From contig CALVWO010000008.1 in assembly GCA_944367465.1 (NCBI GenBank), positions 1 to 42,799 on the forward strand: 42,799 bases of DNA, in the 5' to 3' direction. Positions 18,514 through 26,741 of the stretch are shown in pieces. Position numbers and translations under genes: made by a program. How positions within the stretch are numbered: the stretch's first letter is position 1; the number at the start of each line of letters is the position of its first letter. This DNA is from an uncultured Clostridia bacterium. Lineage in GTDB: Bacteria > Bacillota > Clostridia > Christensenellales > Borkfalkiaceae. The notes under the pieces were generated by a model. The model was not told where the DNA came from, searched no databases, and saw only the letters and a program-made list of their open reading frames with translations.

Positions 18514-19803
18514 ATGGACGATCTCATTTCCGCGATCGCAACAGCGGTCGGCGCGGGCGGCGTTGCCATCGTGCGCATGAGCGGGCGCGGCGCGCTCGGC
18601 GTCGCGCGTAAAATGTTCTCCCGCAAGGGGGAGTTTACGCCCAATTATATGTATGCGGGCGAGATCGACGCGGGCGTGTTCCGCGATTTCGGAATGTGCG
18701 TGTATTTCCGTGCGCCGAAGTCGTTCACCGGAGAGGACGTCGTGGAGTTTCATTGCCACGGCGGAACGGAGATCGCGCGCGGGATCCTGAAACGCACGCT
18801 CGAACTCGGCGCGCGGCTTGCCGAGCGCGGGGAGTTCACCAAGCGCGCCTATCTGAACGGAAAGCTCTCGCTCTCCGCGGCGGAGGGCGTCGGCGAAATG
18901 ATCGCTGCCTCGTCGGAGGCGCAGGTGCGCGCGGGGTATCTTCTGTATAACGAAAAACTCACTTCGTTCGGCACGGCGCTGCAAAAAAAACTCACATACT
19001 GCCTCGCCGAAGTGGATGCGGATCTCGATTATCCCGAAGAGGATCTGAACGCCTCATCCAGGCGCGGGATCGTCGCTGCGCTTGCGGAAACGGAGGGGGA
19101 ACTTGCGGCGCTCCTGGCACAGTATGCCGCCGGGCGCAAGATCAGATCGGGCGTATCTGTGGCGCTCGCGGGGAATCCGAATGCGGGCAAGAGCTCGCTG
19201 TTCAACGCGCTCCTGGGCTATGAACGGGCGATCGTCTCCGATGTCGCCGGCACCACGCGCGACGTCGTCGAGGGCACGCTGGAGATCCACGGCGTCAATT
19301 TCCGTCTGACGGACACCGCGGGGCTGCGCGAGAGCGACGATGCCGTCGAGCGCGAGGGCGTGCGCCGCGCCCGCGAGGCGATCCGCGGGGCGGATGTCAT
19401 CGTCTGGCTCAAGGAGGAGGGCGAAAAACCCGATTTTCCCGCCGGGATCCCCGTCATCACGGTGGGCGCGAAGAGCGACCTTGCGCGGCGCGACGGGTGC
19501 GACGTCGTGCTTTCGTCGCTCACGGGCGAAGGGCTGGAGGCGCTGCGCGAACTTCTGTACGAAAAGGGGTTCGGACGGGAAAACGACGGCGCATTCCTGC
19601 TTTCGGAACGCCACTACCGCGCGGCAATGGCGGCGCTGACCGCCGTGCGCGAGGCGCGCGCGGCTGCGGAAGGGGGACTGCCGCCCGAACTGTACGCCGA
19701 GGATATCCGCCGTGCATGGGAGGCGCTCGGCACGCTCTCGGGCGAGACGGCGAGCGAGGCGATCGTCACGGAGATCTTTGAAAAATTCTGCGTCGGAAAG
19801 TGA
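18514..19803 (+). CDS. mnmE: tRNA modification GTPase MnmE
   Basis: With MnmG it installs the carboxymethylaminomethyl group on wobble uridine-34 of several tRNAs. The 429-residue protein is somewhat short for the family (about 450). It has the N-terminal folate-binding domain with FTGEDVVEFHCHGG and GEFTKRAYLNGKLSLSAAEG, the inserted G domain with GNPNAGKSS (220-228), the switch segment TTRD and DTAGL (from 267), and the invariant C-terminal FCVGK (usually FCIGK), whose cysteine is conserved. Its frequent partners mnmG, rsmG and jag are not adjacent. A LysR gene follows after 46 bp and may be cotranscribed. Confidence 0.95.
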   Translation: MDDLISAIATAVGAGGVAIVRMSGRGALGVARKMFSRKGEFTPNYMYAGEIDAGVFRDFGMCVYFRAPKSFTGEDVVEFHCHGGTEIARGILKRTLELGARLAERGEFTKRAYLNGKLSLSAAEGVGEMIAASSEAQVRAGYLLYNEKLTSFGTALQKKLTYCLAEVDADLDYPEEDLNASSRRGIVAALAETEGELAALLAQYAAGRKIRSGVSVALAGNPNAGKSSLFNALLGYERAIVSDVAGTTRDVVEGTLEIHGVNFRLTDTAGLRESDDAVEREGVRRAREAIRGADVIVWLKEEGEKPDFPAGIPVITVGAKSDLARRDGCDVVLSSLTGEGLEALRELLYEKGFGRENDGAFLLSERHYRAAMAALTAVREARAAAEGGLPPELYAEDIRRAWEALGTLSGETASEAIVTEIFEKFCVGK

Positions 19804-19849
19804 TTTCCGCACGCTTTTGGAAATATTACGCAGTCGGAGGAAAGAAATT

Positions 19850-20740
19850 ATGGTCAATCTTGAACTTTACAGGGTGTTTTACACGGTCGCGCGGTGCGGC
19901 AGTCTTACCCGTGCGGCGGAAGAGCTCTATATTTCGCAGCCCGCCGTTTCGCAGGCGGTCAAGCAGCTCGAAACTCAGCTCGGCATGCCGCTTTTTAACC
20001 GCCTGCACAAGGGCATGGAGCTTTCCGCGCAGGGCGGCGAGCTCGTGTTCGCCGATGTGGAAAAGGCGCTTCAGCTTTTGAGCGGCGTAGAGGACAGGCT
20101 CTCCGAACTCAAACAGAGCGCCACGGGCACGCTGCGCATCGGCGCCTCCGAGACCATCTTCCAGTATGTGCTTGCCGATAAGATCGTGGAATATCACAAG
20201 CTCTATCCGCAGGTGAAGATCGACCTTATTTCCGACGTCTCTCCCAAGATCATCGACTGCCTCAAATCCGATCGCTGCGACGTCGGCTTTCTCAATCTTC
20301 CCATCGAGCAGGACGACGGCATCCGCCTTACGGACTCCGTTGCACTGCTGAGCGACGTGTTCGTCGCGGGCGAGGCGTTTGCCGAGCTCAAGGGGAAACA
20401 GCTCTCCGTGTGGGATCTGCAGAATTATCCGCTCCTCTTGCTCGAGCCGCACACCATCGCGCGGGCGGCGGTCAATCATTACGCCGAGAGCCTCGGCGTC
20501 CGTCTGCAGCCCGCAGTCGAAGTCGACAGTTGGGGTTTCATGAAAAAACTCGTCACCGAGGGCATGGGCATCGGGTGCATCCCGCGCGAATATGCCATGC
20601 GCCGTCTCGAGGCGGGGGAGCTGTTCGAACTCAACGTCACGCCTGCCATGCCTTCCCGTTCGGTCGGGCTTGCGCTGCCGAAGAATGCGAACATGCCATT
20701 CTCGCTCCGCGCATTCATCAACCTGTTCAAAAAGAAATGA
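19850..20740 (+). CDS. LysR-family transcriptional regulator
   Basis: A 296-residue LysR protein. The N-terminal winged HTH runs FYTVARCGSLTRAAEELYISQPAVSQAVKQLE, and the remaining two-domain effector-binding region starts near TGTLRIGASET. The start at MVNLELYR is set by CGGAGG about 9 nt upstream; the open frame extends 46 codons further into mnmE without a ribosome site. LysR proteins usually control a divergent neighbour, but here the upstream gene (mnmE) runs in the same direction, so the target is not evident. The effector domain gives no clue to the ligand. Confidence 0.9.
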   Translation: MVNLELYRVFYTVARCGSLTRAAEELYISQPAVSQAVKQLETQLGMPLFNRLHKGMELSAQGGELVFADVEKALQLLSGVEDRLSELKQSATGTLRIGASETIFQYVLADKIVEYHKLYPQVKIDLISDVSPKIIDCLKSDRCDVGFLNLPIEQDDGIRLTDSVALLSDVFVAGEAFAELKGKQLSVWDLQNYPLLLLEPHTIARAAVNHYAESLGVRLQPAVEVDSWGFMKKLVTEGMGIGCIPREYAMRRLEAGELFELNVTPAMPSRSVGLALPKNANMPFSLRAFINLFKKK

Positions 20741-20810
20741 TCCGAGCCGATCCGCCTGGCGTATACGATCGGAGGATCAGGCGAAACAAATCGGAAAATC
20801 AGGCGAAATA

Positions 20811-20851
20811 AAACCGCCGCGCGTCCGCTGAAAAGCGGACGCGCGGCGGTT
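20811..20851. terminator. Bidirectional terminator
   Basis: A long GC-rich stem (AAACCGCCGCGCGTCCGCT with its complement) has a GAAA loop and ends in T6. It separates the convergent LysR and AraC genes. Confidence 0.9.
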
Positions 20852-20864
20852 TTTTATGGCAAAG

Positions 20865-21623
20865 TCAACCTTTTTCTGCCTCCCGCAGAGCCTTCTCACG
20901 GAATTCGGAGGGGGTCATTGCGGTTTTGTTCTTGAAGAACAGCGAAAAGCGGCTGTAATATTCGAATCCGCATTTGGCGGAGATGTCCGTCAGGCTATAA
21001 TTTTTATCGGCGAGCATCTTTTTCGCTGCGTCCAGCCGCGTTTCAAGGATGAACTCTTTGGGCGACATGCCCGTTTTTTTCTTGAAGATGATGCGGAAAT
21101 AATCGTCGCAGTATCCGGTCGACCGCGCGAGCTCGGCGAGGTTGATGTCCGACATGTAGTATTCGCGGATGTACGAGATCGCGTAGTCGATGTTCGTATC
21201 TTTTGCGGGCGCGGCGACCGAACTTTTCCGCAGGATGGCGACGAGAACGATCCCGAGGAGCGCCTCGATGTATTCGCGGTAGCAGGCGGATTTTTGCTTG
21301 AACTCGTGGCGGATCTCCTGCACGACGTCGAACAGCCGCGGCGGCTCGTCCTTATAGCAGCACGTCTGCGGCGCGCAGAAGTGATCGCGCAGGCAGAATC
21401 CGATGGAGATCATGCTCGTCTGCGTGTTGTGCGTTTCGCCGTGCACCACCTCCGGTTCGACGAGTACGAACGTTCCCGGCTCGTAGCGGTATTTCGTCTT
21501 GCCGAACGTGCCTTCTCCGTCTCCTTTCAGGTAATAGATAAATTCATAGCACGCATGCTGATGCGCAACGATCGTACGCGGCGATTCGTAGTTGCGGATC
21601 CACACATATTGCATTTCTATCAT
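20865..21623 (-). CDS. AraC-family transcriptional regulator
   Basis: A 252-residue regulator. The N-terminal cupin-like sensor domain (about 1-110) contains HQHACYEFIYYLKGDGEG and a FVLVEPEVVHGE segment, as in sugar-responsive AraC proteins. The C-terminal double HTH (about 150-248) carries INLAELARSTGYCDDYFRIIFKKKTGMSPKEF and LTDISAKCGFEYYSRFSLFFKNKTAMTPSEFR. The start at MIEMQYVWI is chosen because AGGAAAAGGGA precedes it; the open frame continues 22 codons upstream. No carbohydrate genes are adjacent, so the target is unknown. Confidence 0.92.
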   Translation of the reverse strand: MIEMQYVWIRNYESPRTIVAHQHACYEFIYYLKGDGEGTFGKTKYRYEPGTFVLVEPEVVHGETHNTQTSMISIGFCLRDHFCAPQTCCYKDEPPRLFDVVQEIRHEFKQKSACYREYIEALLGIVLVAILRKSSVAAPAKDTNIDYAISYIREYYMSDINLAELARSTGYCDDYFRIIFKKKTGMSPKEFILETRLDAAKKMLADKNYSLTDISAKCGFEYYSRFSLFFKNKTAMTPSEFREKALREAEKG

Positions 21624-21660
21624 TTTTCCCTTTTCCTCATTATATAGAAATCTTAGGAAA

Positions 21661-21689
21661 AGTATAACATTAAAGAGGTGGTTTGTCAA
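21661..21689 (-). promoter_or_regulatory. Promoter of the AraC gene
   Basis: On the minus strand TTGACA (21689-21684) and TATACT (21666-21661) are 17 bp apart, about 37 bp before the start codon. Confidence 0.8.
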
Positions 21690-22004
21690 GATACAATTTG
21701 AAAAAAAGTACAGAATATGTAAAAAAATTTGTTAGTATTTGGCAAAATTTGCGCATGATTATCGGGAAAAGTATAAAATTTCATCGGCTTTCGTTATTTA
21801 CAAATGACTGCGGAAGATTTATAATCTATATCGGAAGTGCGGATTGTCCATTTCGTGGGATCGTGTCCATCCGGGAACGATCGGCGCGCTCATCATTGCG
21901 CGGAGTATTTTAAGCGAGCTCGGCTTATTCCGCTGAGTTTTTCAACCGTGTATCGCGGCGGAAAGGGTATGCCTCCTCCCCCTGTGACCTTTCTGTCGGA
22001 TATT
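21690..22004. other. Intergenic stretch with no gene found
   Basis: The first 140 bp are AT-rich and the rest approaches the average composition. No frame has a recognisable protein or a credible ribosome site. It may be a decayed remnant. Confidence 0.5.
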
Positions 22005-22050
22005 TCTGCCGTTTATGCGGCAGGAGACCCGCCGTTTTGCGGCGGGTCTC
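22005..22050 (-). terminator. Two adjacent hairpins after the hydrolase gene
   Basis: GAGACCCGCCG (22024-22034) and CGGCGGGTCTC (22040-22050) form an 11-bp perfect stem. A second stem, CTGCCG with CGGCAG, lies at 22005-22022. Neither is followed by a good T tract on the minus strand. Confidence 0.5.
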
Positions 22051-22051
22051 T

Positions 22052-22807
22052 TCAATGTATGTTTTCTTGAACGAATGCGAGGAGCAGCTGCGTCATCCGC
22101 GCTTCTCCTGCGGGCGAAAAACCGTGCCCTTCGCCCGGAAATTCAACCATATCTGCATGCGGGTATAGTTTTTGTGCGCGTCGGCTGTATGCAATCGGAA
22201 CAACTTCGTCTCTTTCCCCGTGCAGGATGAGCACGCTGCGCCGATAGTTTCCGAGCATGGAGAACGGGTCGAAAGAGCGGATGCTTTCAAAAAATTTCCG
22301 CCCGAGTTTCATGCCCCAGAGTTCGGTCTCTTCCGGGATATCGGCAGTCATCGGGTAGCGTTCCCGCCAGTTGTCGGCGATGCACAGCGCCGGGAAGAGC
22401 AGAACGATCCCTCTTGTTTCGTCGGCGTGTCGGGCGGCGGCCATAGCGGTCACGAGCCCGCCCTGGCTCGCGCCGAACAGGAAGAGGTTTTCTTTATCGA
22501 TCTGCGGATGCCCGCGCAGCGCGCCGATCGCGGCTTCCAGATCCTGCATCTCCGTAAACAGCGTCATCTCCGTTGTTTTCAGAGCAGTCTGCGCACGGAC
22601 GGAACCGCCGCAAAAATCGAAACAATATGAGGCGATGCCGCTCCGCGCGAGAGTTTCGGCGCTTGCGGCAAAATCCGTCTTCGCTCCGTTGTAGGCGTGG
22701 CTGAAGATCACGAGGGGGAGCGCTCCGTCCGCTGCAGGCAGATACAGCGAGCCTTCGACCAGACGTCCGTCATGGGGGATGTCGTATTTTCCGATCGTGT
22801 AATCCAT
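22052..22807 (-). CDS. Alpha/beta hydrolase (dienelactone-hydrolase-like)
   Basis: A 251-residue serine hydrolase fold. The nucleophile elbow is FGASQGG (Gly-x-Ser-x-Gly), the acid is probably the Asp in HGERDEVVP, and the catalytic His is in GEGHGF near the end. The oxyanion region is FSHAYNGAKTDF. Substrate is unknown; such proteins hydrolyse esters or act as peptidases. The start MDYTIGKYD lies 6 nt after a TATAAT on the minus strand and no ribosome site is present, so the mRNA is probably leaderless. The open frame runs 300 codons further upstream through the tRNA-Ser repeat array, but that extension is not real. Confidence 0.88.
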   Translation of the reverse strand: MDYTIGKYDIPHDGRLVEGSLYLPAADGALPLVIFSHAYNGAKTDFAASAETLARSGIASYCFDFCGGSVRAQTALKTTEMTLFTEMQDLEAAIGALRGHPQIDKENLFLFGASQGGLVTAMAAARHADETRGIVLLFPALCIADNWRERYPMTADIPEETELWGMKLGRKFFESIRSFDPFSMLGNYRRSVLILHGERDEVVPIAYSRRAQKLYPHADMVEFPGEGHGFSPAGEARMTQLLLAFVQENIH

Positions 22808-22813
22808 GATGCT

Positions 22814-22842
22814 ATTATACAATAATATATGGAACTGCGCAA
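22814..22842 (-). promoter_or_regulatory. Promoter of the hydrolase, 6 nt before the start codon
   Basis: On the minus strand TTGCGC (22842-22837) and TATAAT (22819-22814) are 17 bp apart. Six bases separate the -10 box from ATG, the same gap as for ribokinase and rnpB. Confidence 0.75.
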
Positions 22843-22899
22843 GAGGAAAAAATATTTTTCGTTTCTGTGGGAAAATTTGCAAAAGCGCGCCAAAAGCAG

Positions 22900-22928
22900 T
22901 TGCATTTTCGGCGGATTTGTTGTAAAAT
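22900..22928 (+). promoter_or_regulatory. Promoter of tRNA-Ser
   Basis: TTGCAT (22900-22905) and TAAAAT (22923-22928) are 17 bp apart. The tRNA begins 13 bp downstream. Confidence 0.75.
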
Positions 22929-22940
22929 AACTTTCGCCTT

Positions 22941-23031
22941 GCAGAGATGTCTGAGTGGTTTAAGGAGCACGATTGGAAATCGTGTGACGGGGGTGACTCG
23001 TCCGGAGGTTCGAATCCTCTTCTCTGCGCCA
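22941..23031 (+). tRNA. tRNA-Ser (anticodon GGA)
   Basis: A complete 91-nt class II tRNA with encoded CCA. The acceptor stem is GCAGAGA/TCTCTGC with discriminator G. The anticodon stem CACGA/TCGTG encloses TTGGAAA, giving GGA, which reads UCC and UCU serine codons. A long variable arm follows, as expected for serine. Its last 14 nt occur inverted in each downstream repeat unit, and shortened direct copies close each complete unit. Confidence 0.97.
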
Positions 23032-23867
23032 CGCAAAGCCCGCCACAGAGCGGGCTTTTTGCATGGCGCAGAGAAGAAGTAAGAGAAGTCCGGCATTCAC
23101 CGGAGGTCGCGCGAGCATTGCCCGCGCGGTCGGCAGTAAAGGCAGTAAGCTGACAGGCAATGCGAAGCTTTGCCGCGGGGAACCCCTCAGGGGTGCGGCA
23201 AAATCCTCGCGCCACGCGAAGCCCGCCACAGAGCGGGCTTTTTGCATGGCGCAGAGAAGAAGTAAGAGAAGTCCGGCATTCACCGGAGGTCGCGCGAGGA
23301 GGCGGCGAAGCGCGGAGAGGGGAACGGTCGGAAACCAAACCCGACGACGAAGCTTTGCCGCGGGGACCCCTGAGGGGTGCGGCAAAATCCTCGCGCCACG
23401 CGAAGCCCGCCACTGAGCGGGCTTTTTGCGTGGCGCAGAGAAGAAGTAAGAGAAGTCCGGCATTCACCGGAGGTCGCGCGAGCATTGCCCGCGCGGTCGG
23501 CAGTAAAAAGGCAGTAAGCTGACAGGCAATGCGAAGCTTTGCCGCGGGGAACCCCTGAGGGGTGCGGCAAAATCCTCGCGCCACGCAAAGCCCGCCACAG
23601 AGCGGGCTTTTTGTATGGCGCAGAGAAGAGGTAAGAGAAGTCCGGCATTCACCGGAGGTCGCGCGAGGAGGCGGCGAAGCGCGGAGAGGGGAAAGGGCGG
23701 AAACCAAACCCGACGACGAAGCTTTGCCGCGGGGAACCCCTCAGGGGTGCGGCAAAATCCTCTGCGCCACGCGAAGCCCGCCACAGAGCGGGCTTTTTGC
23801 GTGGCGCAGAGAAGAGGCAGGGGAAGTCCGACATTCACCGGAGGTCGCGCGAGCATTGCCCGCGCGG
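23032..23867 (+). repeat. Tandem array of tRNA-Ser-tail repeats, 4.5 units of 183-186 bp
   Basis: Unit borders are 23032, 23215, 23399, 23584 and 23770; lengths are 183, 184, 185 and 186 bp, then 98 bp of a fifth. Each unit contains, in order: a terminator-like stem (GCCCGC/GCGGGC with T5); an exact 14-nt inverted copy of the tRNA 3' end (at 23064, 23247, 23431, 23616 and 23802); a hairpin TCCGG/CCGGA; a variable middle; a large stem TTTGCCGC/GCGGCAAA with an inner CCCCT/AGGGG stem; and a shortened direct copy of the tRNA 3' end ending GCGCCA. The middles alternate between two types, A-B-A-B-A, so the array looks like repeated doubling of a two-unit block. No protein is credible here. Confidence 0.95.
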
Positions 23868-23929
23868 ACGGGTGCGGAGCGTTCGGAGATTTATATTCAA
23901 GTTTGGAATATAGTTCGATTCTTAGCGGC

Positions 23930-23961
23930 GAAAGGGAACGCAAAGGGTGTTCCCTTTTTTA
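23930..23961 (+). terminator. Terminator after the repeat array
   Basis: AAGGGAAC and GTTCCCTT pair across a short loop and are followed by T6. It probably ends any transcript that reads through the tRNA-Ser array. Confidence 0.75.
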
Positions 23962-24037
23962 TATGATACAAAAAATGTTTTGTACAAAAAATTTGTAATA
24001 TATTTTCAATAAAACTGTATTTTATAATAAAAAAGAC

Positions 24038-24066
24038 TTGACATCAGTAAATTTAAATGTTATATA
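24038..24066 (+). promoter_or_regulatory. Promoter of the AT-rich gene pair
   Basis: TTGACA (24038-24043) and TATATA (24061-24066) are 17 bp apart, about 27 bp before the start codon at 24094. Confidence 0.7.
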
Positions 24067-24093
24067 TATTATAATTTTTTGGAGGTGAATATT

Positions 24094-24477
24094 ATGGATT
24101 ATAGTCAAGTGATCCTGGAGATGCTCGATAGGATCAAAACATTGGAAAATAAAGTAAAAGAGTTGGAGGAATGTTTTAATTCATCAACGTCTGTACGAGG
24201 TGAGGGCGCGAATGATCAACTGGAAAGAGTGAGTGTAAAGTACAGGGGATTGTCAGAATATCTTTTATCGTCGGGTGCATCGCGCATATCGCTCACATAC
24301 GCGCAGATTGAACAAATTCTCGGATTTCCTTTGCCCCAAACGGCACGTAGATTTAAGCAATCTTATTGGGCGAACACGGAAACGCATTCTTATGCTTCAA
24401 GTTGGATGGCGGTTGGTTATAAGGCAAAGGTAGATTTAAACTCTGATACGGTTACTTTTTTTAAGAATTTGATTTAA
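24094..24477 (+). CDS. Small protein with N-terminal coiled coil
   Basis: A 127-residue protein starting MDYSQVILEMLDRIK. Residues 1-30 are heptad-like (MLDRIKTLENKVKELEE) and likely form a coiled coil. The C-terminal part, from KYRGLSEYLLSSG to SWMAVGYKAKVDL, resembles a small conserved domain of unknown function (I believe the one called DUF7662) that often occurs as a partner domain in defence or nuclease contexts; this recollection is uncertain. GGAGGTG precedes the ATG. The gene is AT-rich, lies directly after the tRNA-Ser array and is followed after 11 bp by a second unknown gene, which suggests a small acquired operon. Confidence 0.65.
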   Translation: MDYSQVILEMLDRIKTLENKVKELEECFNSSTSVRGEGANDQLERVSVKYRGLSEYLLSSGASRISLTYAQIEQILGFPLPQTARRFKQSYWANTETHSYASSWMAVGYKAKVDLNSDTVTFFKNLI

Positions 24478-24488
24478 GGATAGTGAAG

Positions 24489-24938
24489 ATGGATATTTCA
24501 ATGATTTTGAAGAAGAAATTGGGTGCGTGCAACGGCACGGCAACAGTAAAAATGCTGGACAGTAAAACAATGGAAATAAAGATTGCAGAAAATGGGGAGG
24601 GCGTAGAAAATTCAAACTATAAACAGCTGATTTGCAGGTGGGATGAATTCAATGAGATCATCAAGAAAGCAAACGAACTTGGCGGGAAAATGTATCACGG
24701 CAGTTTTGATGCGCGAAGCGGTAAAAAATTAGGAGAGGGCTTGTCGGAGGACCGTTTGGACGGGTTCATTGCTGAAAATTTTTTCAATGCTCAAAAAGGA
24801 AAATCGATAACTATGCGTGCGCCGTATTATGCTGCGATCCTTGATTGGGCGGGGATTGTAAAGAATTGCAGGAGCAAGCGTGGCGGGTTAGGCAGTTATA
24901 TAGAAGTCAACGAATCGTTTCGCAATGTATTATCTTGA
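24489..24938 (+). CDS. Protein of unknown function
   Basis: A 149-residue protein I do not recognise. There are no membrane segments or signal peptide; it is basic and probably globular, with motifs such as GGKMYHGSFDARSGKKLGEGLSEDRLDG and a conserved-looking C-terminal APYYAAILDWAGIVKN. ATG at 24489 is preferred over a GTG two codons earlier because AAGGA lies 8 nt upstream of it. It is the second gene of the AT-rich pair. No terminator is evident before the prs promoter. Confidence 0.6.
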   Translation: MDISMILKKKLGACNGTATVKMLDSKTMEIKIAENGEGVENSNYKQLICRWDEFNEIIKKANELGGKMYHGSFDARSGKKLGEGLSEDRLDGFIAENFFNAQKGKSITMRAPYYAAILDWAGIVKNCRSKRGGLGSYIEVNESFRNVLS

Positions 24939-25037
24939 AAACTAATTTGGTAATAATGCTTTAAAAAAGTGCGAATCCTGCGTTTTTTGCGCCTTAAAAA
25001 TCGCCTTTCAAAATCTGTCTTTTTTCCGCCTGAACGG

Positions 25038-25066
25038 TTGACGAATTTTTCAAAAGCGACTATAAT
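25038..25066 (+). promoter_or_regulatory. Promoter of prs
   Basis: TTGACG (25038-25043) and TATAAT (25061-25066) are 17 bp apart, with GAGGAG before the ATG at 25103. Confidence 0.85.
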
Positions 25067-25102
25067 AGAACAGTACGCAAGAAAAAATCCTGAGGAGAAG
25101 GC

Positions 25103-26050
25103 ATGATTACACACGGCAACGAGATCAAACTTTTTGCGGGCAACTCCAACAGACCTCTCGCCGAGGCGATCGCGAAGAAACTCAACACGACGCTCGGCAA
25201 CATCGAGGTAGGGCAGTTTTCGGACGGAGAGACGAGCGTGCACATCGCAGAGACGGTGCGCGGGCGCGATCTTTTCATCATCCAGTCCACTTCTGCGCCC
25301 GTCAACGACAACCTGATGGAGCTCCTTATCATGATCGACGCGGCAAAACGCGCGTCGGCGGGGCGCATCACAGCGGTGATGCCCTATTTCGGATACGCCC
25401 GTCAGGACAGAAAGGCGCGCTCGCGCGACCCGATCACGGCAAAACTCGTGGCGGATCTTCTGACTTCGGCAGGCGCCGACCGCGTGCTCACGATGGATCT
25501 GCACGCGGCCCAGATCCAGGGATTTTTCAATATACCCGTCGATAACCTCTTGGGCGGCCCCACGCTCTACAACTATTTTGCGGATAAGATCGACGATAAT
25601 TTCATCGTCGTCTCTCCCGACGTCGGTTCGGTCAACCGCGCGCGCAAGGTCGCGGAGCGCCTCAACTGCCCGATGGCGATCATCGATAAGCGCCGTCCCC
25701 GCGCCAACGTGATGGAAGTCATGAACATCATCGGCAACGTGGAGGGCAAGAAGTGCCTTCTCGTTGACGACATGATCGACACGGGCGGCACGATTACGCA
25801 GGGCGCGCAGGCGCTCGTCGATGCGGGCGCAAAGGAGATCTTCGCCTGCTGCACGCACGCGGTGCTCTCCGGACCCGCCATCGAGCGCATCGAAAAATCT
25901 CCCATCGAGGAGCTCGTCATGCTCGATACCATCCTGCTTCCTCCCGAGAAGCACATCGCAAAGATCAAGATCCTCTCCACGGCAGATATCTTTGCGGCGG
26001 CGATCGAGAACGTCTATCTCGATAAGCCGATGAGCAAAATTTACGACTGA
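25103..26050 (+). CDS. prs: Ribose-phosphate pyrophosphokinase
   Basis: Makes phosphoribosyl pyrophosphate (PRPP) from ribose 5-phosphate and ATP for nucleotide, histidine and tryptophan synthesis. The 315-residue length is standard. Visible are [33 protein letters not shown], the Mg/ATP region [18 protein letters not shown], the flexible-loop region [19 protein letters not shown] and the PRPP-binding loop [15 protein letters not shown]. In Bacillus the order is prs-ctc-pth-mfd. Here ctc is absent and two hairpins separate prs from pth. Confidence 0.97.
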   Translation: MITHGNEIKLFAGNSNRPLAEAIAKKLNTTLGNIEVGQFSDGETSVHIAETVRGRDLFIIQSTSAPVNDNLMELLIMIDAAKRASAGRITAVMPYFGYARQDRKARSRDPITAKLVADLLTSAGADRVLTMDLHAAQIQGFFNIPVDNLLGGPTLYNYFADKIDDNFIVVSPDVGSVNRARKVAERLNCPMAIIDKRRPRANVMEVMNIIGNVEGKKCLLVDDMIDTGGTITQGAQALVDAGAKEIFACCTHAVLSGPAIERIEKSPIEELVMLDTILLPPEKHIAKIKILSTADIFAAAIENVYLDKPMSKIYD

Positions 26051-26065
26051 TAAACGGAAACAGAC

Positions 26066-26132
26066 GGCGCGCCGTTCGTAAAACGGCGCGTTTCCTGAAA
26101 ATGGGCGGAAAGATATATCCGCCCGTTTTTTA
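26066..26132 (+). terminator. Two tandem hairpins after prs
   Basis: The first stem, CGCGCCGTT with AACGGCGCG (about 26069-26092), has a weak T tract. The second, TGGGCGGA with TCCGCCCG (about 26102-26127), is followed by T6 and is the stronger terminator. Confidence 0.8.
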
Positions 26133-26177
26133 GAGTGTGCAGGCGCGGCGGACGCGTTCGGCGAAGAGGTGTTGTAT

Positions 26178-26741
26178 ATGTTTTTGATCGTGGGATTGGG
26201 CAATCCCGAAGAAAAGTATTTTAAGACCTTCCACAACATGGGCTATCTCGCCGCGGGGGACGCCGCGGCGCTTCTGGGTGCGAAATTCAAGAAAAAGGAG
26301 TGCGAGGCGAGCGTCGCGGAGGGATATCTCGGCGGCGAAAAGGTGATCGTCGCCCGCCCCCTCACCTACATGAACGCTTCGGGGCGCGCCGTCAAACAGC
26401 TCATGGCGCGCTATAAGCTCACGCCCGGGGAGATCGTCGTCCTCTACGACGATTACGACCTTCCGAAAGGGCATGTCCGCATCCGCCCTTCGGGCAGCGC
26501 CGGCACGCACAACGGCATGCGCTCGGTCATCGCCGAAACCGGCATGACGGAGTTTGCCCGCATCCGCATCGGGATACGCGATCCCGAGGTGAATATCCCC
26601 ATTATCAATTATGTTCTCTCCGAGGTGAAGAAGGAGGATTACGACCTCTTCACGGCGGCGTGCGGGCGGGCGGCGGAGGCTGCCGTCGCGCTGGCGAAGG
26701 GGGAACGGCTCGACCTTGTGATGAACAGGTATAACGGATGA
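26178..26741 (+). CDS. pth: Peptidyl-tRNA hydrolase
   Basis: Recycles peptidyl-tRNAs released prematurely from ribosomes by cleaving the ester bond. The 187-residue length is standard. Signatures are GLGNPEEKYFKTFHNMGY with the catalytic His, RPLTYMNASGRAV, and DDYDLPKGHVRIRPSGSAGTHNGMRSV. ATG at 26178 is chosen because AGAGGT lies 7 nt upstream; the GTG at 26169 overlaps that site. The last codons overlap mfd as ATGA, so the two are coupled. Confidence 0.96.
   Translation: MFLIVGLGNPEEKYFKTFHNMGYLAAGDAAALLGAKFKKKECEASVAEGYLGGEKVIVARPLTYMNASGRAVKQLMARYKLTPGEIVVLYDDYDLPKGHVRIRPSGSAGTHNGMRSVIAETGMTEFARIRIGIRDPEVNIPIINYVLSEVKKEDYDLFTAACGRAAEAAVALAKGERLDLVMNRYNG

Noticed and set aside
22808..23707. 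A long minus-strand open frame extending the hydrolase through the tRNA-Ser gene and repeat array
   Set aside because: The extension is a repetitive translation of the array, runs antisense through a tRNA gene and lacks a ribosome site. The real start is 22807.
23032..23867. CRISPR array
   Set aside because: The repeated unit is the whole 183-186 bp. There are no short repeats with unique spacers and no cas genes.
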